Notes under the pieces: generated by a model
The model's database searches: none
Told to the model about the DNA's origin: nothing
Seen by the model: the letters and a program-made list of their open reading frames with translations, nothing else
Assembly: GCA_029202545.1 (NCBI GenBank)
Contig: CP119311.1
Coordinates: 3,162,001-3,226,000, forward strand
Direction of reading: 5' to 3'
Length of the DNA: 64,000 nt
Source: Candidatus Pseudobacter hemicellulosilyticus
GTDB taxonomy: Bacteria > Bacteroidota > Bacteroidia > Chitinophagales > Chitinophagaceae
Made by a program: the position numbers and the translations under genes
In this document: piece by piece, positions 52,247 to 60,825 of the stretch
How the letters are laid out: the number at the start of each line of letters is the position of its first letter
Numbering within the stretch: position 1 is the first letter of the stretch

Positions 52247-54028
52247 ATGAAACTTATTAATATGGTATTGTTTACAGCCGCCATTGTGTTATTGGCAGCC
52301 TGTAAAAAAAATCTGGATACCAAAACCCTGAACGAGTGGGACCCTGAAGATGTATGGCGCATTCCGGAACTGGCGGAAGGGGTGCTGATGGATGTGTACA
52401 ATTCCCTGCCTACGCGGCCGGACAACTTTGACGGTAACTTTTTGGATGCGGCCACTGACAATGGGGTCACCAACCGGTATACCAATGTCTACAAGGCCGG
52501 AATGGGTGGCATCACTGCCCAGGACAATCCCCTGGCCAACTGGGGTGATTGTTATGCCCAGCTCCAGACCATTAACCTTTTCCTGGAAAAAGGGCTGACG
52601 GACCAGTTGTTATATGATCGCGTATCAACGGAGGCGGATGCCAGGATCAAGGCCAGGCTGAAAGGGGAGGCGCTTTTCCTGAGGGCCTGGTACTCGTTCA
52701 GCCTGCTGCAGCGCAATGGCGGCAAAACGGCCAGTGGGGCGGCTTTGGGATATCCTATTATAGATCATTTCCTGTCGGACAGTGAAGGCCGGGATATGGA
52801 AACCTATGAAAGGGCCAGCTACCAGCAATGTGTAACACAGATCATGGCTGATTGTGATTCTGCCATCCGTTTATTGCCCTTTGTTTATTCCGGTACGGAT
52901 GTGGTGACCGGTACAACACAGACCGGAAGAGCTTCCGGTGGGGCGGCCCTGGTGCTGAAATCGCGTGTGGCTTTATATGGCGCCAGCCCTGCTTACCAGG
53001 ATGATGCCGTGGTATTGCTGAATGACATGGGGAATTTTACGGTGGTGGATGCGCAGCGGTACAATACACAATGGGTAATGGCGGCGCTGGTAGCAGATAC
53101 GGCATTGCGTACGTCCGGCTTCGGCAGTTTTACCGGTATTAAAGCCACTGACCTGGCGGATGCGGCGACTACCACGCCGGCGGAATTTGTGTGGCGGAAA
53201 TTTTTCAACAGCAACGATATGGAGAGCCGTCATTTCCCGCCCTATTACCGGGGCAGTGGACAAACGGCGCCTTCCCAGAACCTGGTAGAGGCTTTCCCGG
53301 CAAAGAACGGATTCCCGGTGACGGATAGTCGCTCCGGCTATGATCCGGCTAATCCTGATCCTTCCCTGGTTGCCCGCGACAACCGGATGAACCTGAACGT
53401 ATATTACCAGGGCCGGACCTTTGGCGCTGCCGGTGGCAAGATCGATGTGGTCTATGGCGGCAAGGACTCCCGTAGTTTTCATGCGGCTGCTTCAAGGTCG
53501 GGCTATTACCTGGCAAAGTTCCTATCCAACAAAGACAATATGCTGAACCCGGTCCAGACCCTGACTGCTATCCATTACTATCCCCTGTTAAGGAAGGCAG
53601 AGGTATTCCTGAACTATGCGGAAGCTGCCAATGAAGCCTGGGGACCACATACAAAAGGGCCTGGCTGCCAGTACACGGCCTATGAGGTGATCAGGTCTAT
53701 CCGCAATTTGTCGGGCGGTATTACCAGCACCACCTACCTGGATGAAATGGCGGCCAGCAAAGAGAGCTTCCGGACACTCATACAAAATGAGCGCAGGCTG
53801 GAGCTGGCATTTGAGAACCATCGCTTTTTTGACCTGAGAAGATGGCTGCTGCCGCTCAACGAGTCCATAAAAGCACTGGAAGTGACCAGGCAGGAAGATG
53901 GGACGCTGGTCTATCGGGTCCAGGAATTGGAAGCCCGGAACCTGAATGATATCCGCTACTATTACCTGCCCCTGCCGCAGAATGAGCTGCTGAAAAGTAA
54001 AAAGCTGGTCAATAACCTGGGATGGTAA
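52247..54028 (+). CDS. SusD/RagB-like glycan-binding lipoprotein (locus C, second pair)
   Basis: 593 residues, lipoprotein signal ending LLAAC (C19), then KKNLDTKTLNEW. SusD features are KGEALFLRAWYSFSLLQRNGG, AALVLKSRVALYGASPAY, NERRLELAFENHRFFDLRRW and a C-terminus ending KLVNNLGW. It is more divergent from the other three SusD proteins than they are from each other in the first 60 residues, matching its atypical SusC partner. Confidence 0.94.
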   Translation: MKLINMVLFTAAIVLLAACKKNLDTKTLNEWDPEDVWRIPELAEGVLMDVYNSLPTRPDNFDGNFLDAATDNGVTNRYTNVYKAGMGGITAQDNPLANWGDCYAQLQTINLFLEKGLTDQLLYDRVSTEADARIKARLKGEALFLRAWYSFSLLQRNGGKTASGAALGYPIIDHFLSDSEGRDMETYERASYQQCVTQIMADCDSAIRLLPFVYSGTDVVTGTTQTGRASGGAALVLKSRVALYGASPAYQDDAVVLLNDMGNFTVVDAQRYNTQWVMAALVADTALRTSGFGSFTGIKATDLADAATTTPAEFVWRKFFNSNDMESRHFPPYYRGSGQTAPSQNLVEAFPAKNGFPVTDSRSGYDPANPDPSLVARDNRMNLNVYYQGRTFGAAGGKIDVVYGGKDSRSFHAAASRSGYYLAKFLSNKDNMLNPVQTLTAIHYYPLLRKAEVFLNYAEAANEAWGPHTKGPGCQYTAYEVIRSIRNLSGGITSTTYLDEMAASKESFRTLIQNERRLELAFENHRFFDLRRWLLPLNESIKALEVTRQEDGTLVYRVQELEARNLNDIRYYYLPLPQNELLKSKKLVNNLGW

Positions 54029-54062
54029 CCTGTTTAACAAAAAATGAATTAAACTTACGATC

Positions 54063-54956
54063 ATGAAAATAAATCGTCTCTTAATGCTGTTGCCCTTGCT
54101 GCTGTTGCTGGGCTCCTGCTATAAAGATTATGTGGATGATTATGTATATAGTTCTGTGGGCTTTGCTATTGCCAACCCGGTCCGGACCGTCATTGCCGAC
54201 CGGGACATGGAGATACGTCTGGGCGTATCCATTGGCGGTAAACGTGCTGTGGACAAAAGCGATTGGGCACGCTTTGAAGTTGATCCTACCCTGCTGACCG
54301 GAACAGTATTCCAGTTGTTGCCGGCCGAGTACTATACCTTATCCAACGCCAATACCTTTACGGTCCAGAAGGATAACCTGCCCGTGGCCGATGTGGGGCT
54401 GACCTTTACGCCGGCTTTTTATGCCGATGAAAAAGCCGTGTCTAATTACTATGCCCTGCCGCTCCGTATAAAAGACCATTCGCTGGATTCCATTATGACC
54501 GGCAAAGGCAGTACTGTAGCTGTTATCAGATACATCAATACCTACCATGGCACGTACTATGTAAAAGGCAGTCTGTACGAAATGGATAACGGCAACCTGG
54601 TCAATACAACGGTCTATAACGACAAGGACCTGGTCAAAAATATTACCAGGGACCTGAAGACCACGGGTCAATATACCCTTGAAAGGCCGGGACTGGCTAA
54701 CTTTGTGGTGACGGGCACTGAGAAAATGAAATTTACGGTGACGCCGGGCAGCGGGGAGAGCAATACGGTGACTGTGGAAACTGCCCAGGGTGGGGTAGTG
54801 ATCACTGAGGGAGAAGGACAGTACTTCCCTCGCAAGACAAACCCTGAGTTTACCGTCAAATATGCGTTTACAAAAGGAGGGAAGACCTACAAAGCAGAAG
54901 ATACACTGGTCCTGCGGCAGGATCCCCTACTGGATCTCCGGGTGGAAACCTGGTAA
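54063..54956 (+). CDS. DUF1735-type surface lipoprotein (locus C)
   Basis: 297 residues with lipobox LLLGSC (C19). The first ~150 residues fit the DUF1735 / BT_3987-like beta-sandwich found in surface glycan-binding proteins of PULs (GFAIANPVRTVIADRDMEIRL; ALPLRIKDHSLDSIMTGKG). A second beta domain (about 160-290) contains TYHGTYYVKGSLYEMDNG and fits lipocalin- or DUF4361-like modules. No catalytic residues. It follows susD by 34 bp, the usual place for a surface glycan-binding protein. Confidence 0.8.
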   Translation: MKINRLLMLLPLLLLLGSCYKDYVDDYVYSSVGFAIANPVRTVIADRDMEIRLGVSIGGKRAVDKSDWARFEVDPTLLTGTVFQLLPAEYYTLSNANTFTVQKDNLPVADVGLTFTPAFYADEKAVSNYYALPLRIKDHSLDSIMTGKGSTVAVIRYINTYHGTYYVKGSLYEMDNGNLVNTTVYNDKDLVKNITRDLKTTGQYTLERPGLANFVVTGTEKMKFTVTPGSGESNTVTVETAQGGVVITEGEGQYFPRKTNPEFTVKYAFTKGGKTYKAEDTLVLRQDPLLDLRVETW

Positions 54957-54993
54957 ATAATTCCTTCATCCAATATGAATGGCTATGATTGAT

Positions 54994-56388
54994 ATGAAAA
55001 AATATTCTTATTGCCTGGCTTTAAGCGCTGCTTTATTACTCCAGCACAGATTCTGCCAGGCTGCTGATACCACCCGTGTAAAGGATCCCCGGCCCAATAT
55101 CATTATTATAATGGCGGACGACCTGGATTCGCGGCAGCTGAGCTGTTATGGGGGAGAAAACCTGCAGACCAGGAATATTGACAGGCTGGCGCAGGAAGGA
55201 ATGAAATTCCATACCATGATAGCCTCCGAAGCCATGTGTGTTCCTACAAGGGCCTCCCTGTTCACCGGGCTGTATCCTGCACACCATGGCGCCTATCAGA
55301 ATCATAAGCCTGTTTACAACCAGCTGAAAAGTGTTGTTCACTACCTGAACCAGGCTGATTACCGCGTAGGCCTTACAGGGAAAGACCATGTGACCAAACC
55401 GGTTTCCGTATTTCCCTTTGATATTGTGCCCGGCTTCCAGCCCAATTGTGTGGCCACCACAGATGACTATTTCCTGGATAGCATCCGCACCTATATCCAG
55501 GGTGCTAAACCCTATTGCCTCTTTGTAATGAGCATTAACCCGCATGCTCCCTGGACAGCCGGTGATCCGGCAGAATTCAATCCCGATGCGTTGAAACTGC
55601 CTGCACATTGGGTAGATACCAGGCTGACCAGGGAACAGTTCTGTAAATACCTGGCGGAAGTAAGAAGACTGGATAACCAGGTGGGAGATGTATTGACATT
55701 GTTGCAGGAGACAGGGCAGGATAAAAATACCATCGTGATCTTCCTGGGAGAACAGGGACCGCAATTCCCGGGCGGTAAATGGAACCTCTATGATAACGGC
55801 CAGAAAAGCTCTATGATTGTGCGCTGGCCGGGTGTGGTGGGCCCCAATACCGTGAGCGATGCCATTGTTCAATACGAGGATATAACGCCAACCCTGGTAG
55901 ATATTGCAGGTGGTAAACCCGTGGCCGGGCTGGATGGCAAAAGCTTTAAGCCGGTACTGACCAGCAATAAGCCGGAGCATCGCCCGTATGCTTTTGGTAT
56001 CCATAATAATATTCCCGAAGGACCTGCTTATCCTATCAGGAGTATCCGGGACAATCAGTACAAGCTGCTGCTCAACCTGCTGCCGGATTCCACGTACTAT
56101 ATAAAATATATGATGAATACGGCCCGGCAGGACCTGGCCTGGACCACCTGGGTGAATAAGGCTGCGGGAAATGAAAAGGATCAAAAACTGGTGGATCGTA
56201 TTCAGCACAGACCCAGGGTCGAGTTCTATGATATTGCCAGAGACCCCTATGAACTGAACAACCTGGCGGCCGATCCTGCCTATGCATCGCTGGTGAAAAA
56301 ATATGAAGCACTGCTGCTCCAGTGGATGAAAGAGCAGCAGGATACCGGTGCGCTGCTGGATAAACCACTGAAAAAGCGGCCCAACTGA
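54994..56388 (+). CDS. Sulfatase (S1 family), unusual metal-site motif (locus C)
   Basis: 464 residues from ATG 54994, preferred because it gives signal peptide MKKYSYCLALSAALLLQ with cleavage near CQA; ATGs at 54979 and 54985 are alternatives. The alkaline-phosphatase-like fold is shown by IIIIMADDLDS (metal-binding Asp pair) and the formylglycine signature CVPTR (C82), which an anaerobic or FGE-type maturase must oxidise. Further family features are GLTGKDH and NPHAPW. Where S1 sulfatases usually have a metal-binding SD(N/H/Q)G, this one reads GEQG (E253), while the neighbour at 56420 has SDQG. The FPGGKWNLYDNG continuation recalls sulfamidase-like subfamilies. It should remove sulfate from a glycan in the periplasm. 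Confidence 0.9.
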   Translation: MKKYSYCLALSAALLLQHRFCQAADTTRVKDPRPNIIIIMADDLDSRQLSCYGGENLQTRNIDRLAQEGMKFHTMIASEAMCVPTRASLFTGLYPAHHGAYQNHKPVYNQLKSVVHYLNQADYRVGLTGKDHVTKPVSVFPFDIVPGFQPNCVATTDDYFLDSIRTYIQGAKPYCLFVMSINPHAPWTAGDPAEFNPDALKLPAHWVDTRLTREQFCKYLAEVRRLDNQVGDVLTLLQETGQDKNTIVIFLGEQGPQFPGGKWNLYDNGQKSSMIVRWPGVVGPNTVSDAIVQYEDITPTLVDIAGGKPVAGLDGKSFKPVLTSNKPEHRPYAFGIHNNIPEGPAYPIRSIRDNQYKLLLNLLPDSTYYIKYMMNTARQDLAWTTWVNKAAGNEKDQKLVDRIQHRPRVEFYDIARDPYELNNLAADPAYASLVKKYEALLLQWMKEQQDTGALLDKPLKKRPN

Positions 56389-56419
56389 TCATCGTCCCCA
56401 AGCTAAATCTATACTAATA

Positions 56420-58306
56420 ATGAAGTATATACCTACGATTGCCGGGCGCAGCCCGCGAGTTAAGAAGATCATTGTCATTATTCATCTTGTGGTCTGCCTT
56501 TGCCTGGAGGCTGGATTATCGGTAGCCCAGACCCGGCCCAATATTGTTATTTTTATTGCGGACGATCTGAATCAGCAGGATGTAGGTTGTTATGGAAATA
56601 TAGATGTGCGTACCCCCAATATGGATCAGATGGCGCGGGAGGGTATGCGCTTTAACAATGCCTATGCTACCTCCCCCATGTGTACGCCTTCCAGGAGTTC
56701 CCTCTTCACCGGGCTGTACCCGCACAGGAACGGTTCCCAGATGAACCATTTTACCGTGCATGCGGACACCCGCAGCCTCCCTCATTATCTGCAGGAGCTG
56801 GGCTACCGGGTGGTGCTGTCCGGCAAAACACATATTTCTCCCGAAGACAAATTCCCGTTTGAATATATTGGTAAGGAGTTTGGTCAGTATGCACCTACTG
56901 AGAATCGGGTGGATAAGAAAAAAGAGACTGTACAGCTGATAGAAGACCATTTTGCTTCCAGGGCGGAGCAGCCGCTATGTCTGATTGTAGCACCCTGGCT
57001 GCCGCATGTGCCCTGGTTCCCGAACAGGGATTTTGATCCGCAGCAGCTGAAACTGCCCCCCTACCTGGCTGATACCAAAGAGACCCGTGGAGCGCTGGCC
57101 GCCTATTACCAGAGCATATCGGCCGCAGATAAAATGCTGGGTGAGGTATTGGCTGCATTGGATAAGGCCGGTAAAAAAGACAATACCGCCGTATTCTTCA
57201 CCTCCGACCAGGGCGTGCAGTTCCCTTCCGCCAAATGGACGGTCTATGACCTGGGACTGCGTGTGCCCATGATTGTCAGGTGGCCGGGAAAAGTGACACC
57301 GGGTAAGGTATCGGATGCATTGGTTTCCCTGGTGGATGTTACGCCTACCTTTATTGACCTGGCAGGCGGAAAACCGGTAAAAACCCTGGATGGAAGCTCC
57401 TTCAGGGAAGTGTTGCAGAAAGGGAAGCAGGAACACCATCCCTATATATTTGCGGAAACCTCCGTGGAGCCGCATTTCTGGTATAACTATACGCCTGCCC
57501 GTTCTGTCATCACGGCCCAGGGCCTGCATTATATTAAAAACTACCATCCGGGCGAACGCTTTATCACCCATATTGACAAAGTGGAACGGAATGAGTATTA
57601 TTTTGAATCCTGGGAGAAAGATGCTTTGACCAATGAGCGGACAAAATTCCTGCTGGACCGGTATAGCTACCGGCCTCCCGAAGAATTGTTTGACCTGACC
57701 AGCGATCCGGCAGAGTTTAAGAACCTGGCCAGTGAACCGGTAGCCAATGCAAAACAACTGAAGACCATGCGGGCCCTGCTGGAAAAAGAACTGAAACGGC
57801 AGGGAGAAACGGAAGCCATGATCCTGGAAGGACCTTTGCCTGTTTTTTCCGATAAAAGTTATACCATCCGCCAAAATAAAAGTGCTTCTGAGCTTTCCTT
57901 TAACCGGAAAGTATGGAATCCCGATCTGCTGTATATATCAGCCTACCTGGAAGGAATAGATGCAGGCGGTGTTATCTGCGACTACTTCAATAATTTCAAG
58001 CTCTTTGCCTACGAGGGTAAGATCGGGATAGAACTGGCGGATGGCAGCGTCCTTGAAACGGGCGTACTGCCTGCCACTAAAGGGCATCTGCTGTTCTCAC
58101 TTTCCTCCGGGGGCGAGCTGGATATTCAGTTTAACCACCAATCCGTATTCAATAAACAACTGGGCAGGGACCTTACCAGGATCAAGGCCGGTTATGTGAC
58201 CTGTGGCATTATACAGGGACAGGAATACCCCGGAAGGTTGCGGACCTACCGTGGCACTATTACTGATCTTCGGTTTACCATGAATGAATTGTCAGGAAAA
58301 CCGTAG
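56420..58306 (+). CDS. Sulfatase (S1 family) with C-terminal extra domain (locus C)
   Basis: 628 residues with a signal peptide whose hydrophobic core (about 16-35) follows a long basic N-terminus. Motifs are IVIFIADDLNQQD, formylglycine signature CTPSR (C88), LSGKTH, WLPHVPW and FTSDQGVQFPSAKW, the last with the normal metal-binding Asp. The catalytic domain ends near residue 480. The last ~140 residues form an extra beta-rich domain (YISAYLEGIDAGGVICDYF ... LRTYRGTITDLRF) that may be a lectin-like glycan-binding module. It lies 31 bp after the other sulfatase. Two sulfatases with different metal-site motifs suggest action on two different sulfate positions. Confidence 0.92.
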   Translation: MKYIPTIAGRSPRVKKIIVIIHLVVCLCLEAGLSVAQTRPNIVIFIADDLNQQDVGCYGNIDVRTPNMDQMAREGMRFNNAYATSPMCTPSRSSLFTGLYPHRNGSQMNHFTVHADTRSLPHYLQELGYRVVLSGKTHISPEDKFPFEYIGKEFGQYAPTENRVDKKKETVQLIEDHFASRAEQPLCLIVAPWLPHVPWFPNRDFDPQQLKLPPYLADTKETRGALAAYYQSISAADKMLGEVLAALDKAGKKDNTAVFFTSDQGVQFPSAKWTVYDLGLRVPMIVRWPGKVTPGKVSDALVSLVDVTPTFIDLAGGKPVKTLDGSSFREVLQKGKQEHHPYIFAETSVEPHFWYNYTPARSVITAQGLHYIKNYHPGERFITHIDKVERNEYYFESWEKDALTNERTKFLLDRYSYRPPEELFDLTSDPAEFKNLASEPVANAKQLKTMRALLEKELKRQGETEAMILEGPLPVFSDKSYTIRQNKSASELSFNRKVWNPDLLYISAYLEGIDAGGVICDYFNNFKLFAYEGKIGIELADGSVLETGVLPATKGHLLFSLSSGGELDIQFNHQSVFNKQLGRDLTRIKAGYVTCGIIQGQEYPGRLRTYRGTITDLRFTMNELSGKP

Positions 58307-58384
58307 CGCTTCTTCATGTAGTGTGCTTTGTTTGTGTTGAAGCAGGCTGCTTTTGTCAAAATCCTGTTCCTGAAAATCCTTACG

Positions 58385-58419
58385 CGGGCAAACCGGCTAT
58401 AGCCGGTTTGCCCGTTTTT
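58385..58419 (+). terminator. Strong terminator at the end of locus C
   Basis: CGGGCAAACCGGCTA (58385-58399) and TAGCCGGTTTGCCCG (58400-58414) are a perfect 15-bp palindrome, followed by TTTTT (58415-58419). It sits 78 bp after the last sulfatase stop. The remaining 135 bp to the next gene hold nothing I can identify. Confidence 0.93.
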
Positions 58420-58554
58420 ATTATGCACGATAAAACGGAAATCTATAGTTGTTTTGTGAATTGCACCCATATTTTCCTGGGAATAATCCCGTAAACAAAT
58501 GGGAAAATAAGCAGGTTTTTTTCTTTGCAGGATGCTAATTTGCTGCCACTTATT

Positions 58555-59433
58555 ATGGCAGAGGAAAAAGTATACAGGTTTATTGATCCGCTGACGGATT
58601 ACGGGTTTAAAAAGCTTTTTGGCAACAAGGACCACTGCGAGCTCCTGGTGGACCTGCTGAATGCGCTGATACGTCCGGAATTCTTGATCATAGACATCTT
58701 TTTCAGGAATACTGAATTGTTGAGTCCGTCGAAATATGGGCGCAGGATTATTTTTGATATTTATGCCACAGACTCGGAGGGAAATACCTTTATTGTTGAA
58801 ATGCAGCGGGTGAAAGAGAAGCATTTCAAGGACCGGAGTCTCTTCTATGCTTCAGGGTCTATCGGGGAACAGGAGAAAAAGGGAGAATGGGAGTTTGGCC
58901 TGACAAAAACCTATATGCTCTGTTTTATGGATTTTTGTTTTGAGGATACGCTACCTGAAAAGGCTGTACACGAGGTGAAACTACTGGATGCACATACCGG
59001 ACAGCTTTTTACGGACAAACTGATGTTCTGGTATATTGAACTGCCAAAATGTAAAAAGGCATTTAATGAGCTTGCCAGCCGGGCAGATAAATGGTTGTAC
59101 CTGCTTGTCAACCTTGGACGGATGACCGGCATTCCTGCTGTTTTTGAAACCGATTCTATATTTAAACAATTATTTATGAATGCAGCAACTCCCAACATGA
59201 CCAGAAAGGAATATGTGGACTATCTGATCAACAGAAAGGGTGAAGGGGTTTACAATTCAGTAATGGCCACGGCCAGGGAAGATGGGATGGAGGAAGGACT
59301 GGAAAGAGGGATCCAAAAAGGTACAACTGATACCTTAGTAAAGATCGCCCGGCAGATGAAGATTACCAATGAGCCTTTGGAGAAGATTGCAGCCCTTACG
59401 GGATTGACGGCCGCAGAGATCACAGGTCTGTAA
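58555..59433 (+). CDS. Rpn-family PD-(D/E)XK nuclease / transposase-like protein
   Basis: 292 residues from ATG 58555; a TTG at 58525 is a weaker alternative. The first ~230 residues match the PD-(D/E)XK family of Rpn (recombination-promoting nuclease) proteins: DPLTDYGFKKLFGNK, IFDIYATDSEGNTFIVEMQ with the D...ExQ catalytic pattern, and YMLCFMDF. The tail has the usual degenerate repeats (EDGMEEGLERGIQKG) and a short helical pair ending AEITGL. Rpn proteins cut DNA and stimulate RecA-independent recombination; some are proposed to act against phage. It stands alone between the terminator and the transporter gene, with no inverted repeats of a transposon seen. Confidence 0.88.
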   Translation: MAEEKVYRFIDPLTDYGFKKLFGNKDHCELLVDLLNALIRPEFLIIDIFFRNTELLSPSKYGRRIIFDIYATDSEGNTFIVEMQRVKEKHFKDRSLFYASGSIGEQEKKGEWEFGLTKTYMLCFMDFCFEDTLPEKAVHEVKLLDAHTGQLFTDKLMFWYIELPKCKKAFNELASRADKWLYLLVNLGRMTGIPAVFETDSIFKQLFMNAATPNMTRKEYVDYLINRKGEGVYNSVMATAREDGMEEGLERGIQKGTTDTLVKIARQMKITNEPLEKIAALTGLTAAEITGL

Positions 59434-59610
59434 CAATGGGCCCCTGCTGCCTTAGTAGCGGAACTGAACCCAGACCGCCATTGGCGGCAGCACTAAGAAC
59501 GGAGGGACCCGGACTGCGGGAATAAATTTGAAGGGCGGATAGAAGTTATCGGGTATTGCCGGTACTTATTCATAAACTAATCCGATCCTTCACCCTCTAC
59601 GTTCTCTACT

Positions 59611-60825
59611 ATGATACAGGAAGCCCGGTTCACCGAAAAGCGATTTGTGGTCATCTTTGTTTTTGTCACCTCCCTATTTATGCTCTGGGGCATTGCCCAT
59701 TCTATCAGTGATGTGCTGAACCGGCATTTTCAGACGGTGCTGAATGTTTCCAAAGCGGACTCGGGCCTGATACAGATGTCTGTCTTCGGCGCTTATTTTG
59801 TCATGAGCATTCCTGCGGGCCTGTTCATGAAGCGGTTTGGCTACAAGTGGGGGGTGTTGCTGGGACTGATCCTTTTTGCCGGAGGTACTTTCCTGTTTGT
59901 ACCGGCCGCCAATGCCGGTTCTTTTGCTTTTTTCCGGGTAGCGCTTTTTGTCTTAGGCTGTGGCATGGCCACGCTGGAAACAGTAGCGCATCCTTTTGCG
60001 GCTGTGCTGGGCGACCAGCGGACCAGCGACCGCCGCGTGAATTTTGCGCAATCTTTTAATGCCGTAGGTACCATCATTGGTCCCGCCATCGGTACTTATT
60101 TCCTGTTAAGGGCTACTCATGGCGAACCGTCTACCGGCCTCGATTCCGTTAAAACCCTTTACGTGGGCCTGGGCATATTCATTGTCCTGGTGGCCATAGC
60201 CTTTTTCCTGGTACGGGTGCCCGTCCTGGATAATGCACATAATGATGCTACAACTACCGGCCCCGCAACGGCGAAACCATTAACGCAGCAAAGGCATTTT
60301 ATCTGGGCGGCTATTGCCCAGTTCTTCAATGTAGCGGCGCAGGCCGGGACCTGGGGCTTTTTTATCAACTATGGACATGATGTGATGGGTTTCAGCGACG
60401 AAAAAGCTGGTGGCTTCATGATCCTGTTCATGGCCAATATGGCGCTGGGCCGTTTTGTGGGTACCTACCTGATGAAATTCATTGCGCCCAATAAGCTGCT
60501 GGCTGTCTTTGCCCTGGGCAGTATTACCGCCTGCCTGCTGGTAGCGCAGAAATGGGGCTGGGTATCCTATACGGCTTTGTTCTTTATCAATTTCTTCTTC
60601 AGCATTATGTTCCCCACCATTTTCAGCCTTGGCCTCAAAGACCTTGGCCGGCGTACACAGCAGGCTTCCTCCTTTATCTCCATGGGGGTAGTAGGTGGTG
60701 CTGTGATGCCTTATTTTATGGGCATGATAGCAGATAAAGATGTGGCCTCGGCCTATTATTTACCGATAGCCTGCTATTTCATGATATTCCTGTTTGCGGT
60801 AAAATTGTATAAGGTCCGGCATTGA
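59611..60825 (+). CDS. FucP-like sugar:H+ symporter (MFS)
   Basis: 404 residues with about 12 membrane helices. It matches the fucose/glucose-galactose permease subgroup of the major facilitator superfamily: SISDVLNRHF with D34 and ATLETVAHPF with E123 correspond to the proton- and sugar-coupling acids of FucP and show the same spacing of 89 residues as D46 and E135 there. RRVNFAQSFNAVGTIIGP follows. The family imports L-fucose, hexoses or related monosaccharides across the inner membrane. It is a plausible last uptake step for sugars freed by locus C. Its stop codon directly abuts that of the convergent reverse-transcriptase gene, with no terminator between. The 177 bp upstream contain only a short CCGCCA-T-TGGCGG palindrome (59475-59487). 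Confidence 0.9.
   Translation: MIQEARFTEKRFVVIFVFVTSLFMLWGIAHSISDVLNRHFQTVLNVSKADSGLIQMSVFGAYFVMSIPAGLFMKRFGYKWGVLLGLILFAGGTFLFVPAANAGSFAFFRVALFVLGCGMATLETVAHPFAAVLGDQRTSDRRVNFAQSFNAVGTIIGPAIGTYFLLRATHGEPSTGLDSVKTLYVGLGIFIVLVAIAFFLVRVPVLDNAHNDATTTGPATAKPLTQQRHFIWAAIAQFFNVAAQAGTWGFFINYGHDVMGFSDEKAGGFMILFMANMALGRFVGTYLMKFIAPNKLLAVFALGSITACLLVAQKWGWVSYTALFFINFFFSIMFPTIFSLGLKDLGRRTQQASSFISMGVVGGAVMPYFMGMIADKDVASAYYLPIACYFMIFLFAVKLYKVRH

Noticed and set aside
59475..59487. CCGCCA-T-TGGCGG palindrome before the transporter gene
   Set aside because: It is too short, has no T run, and I see no second copy to call it a repeat family or operator.
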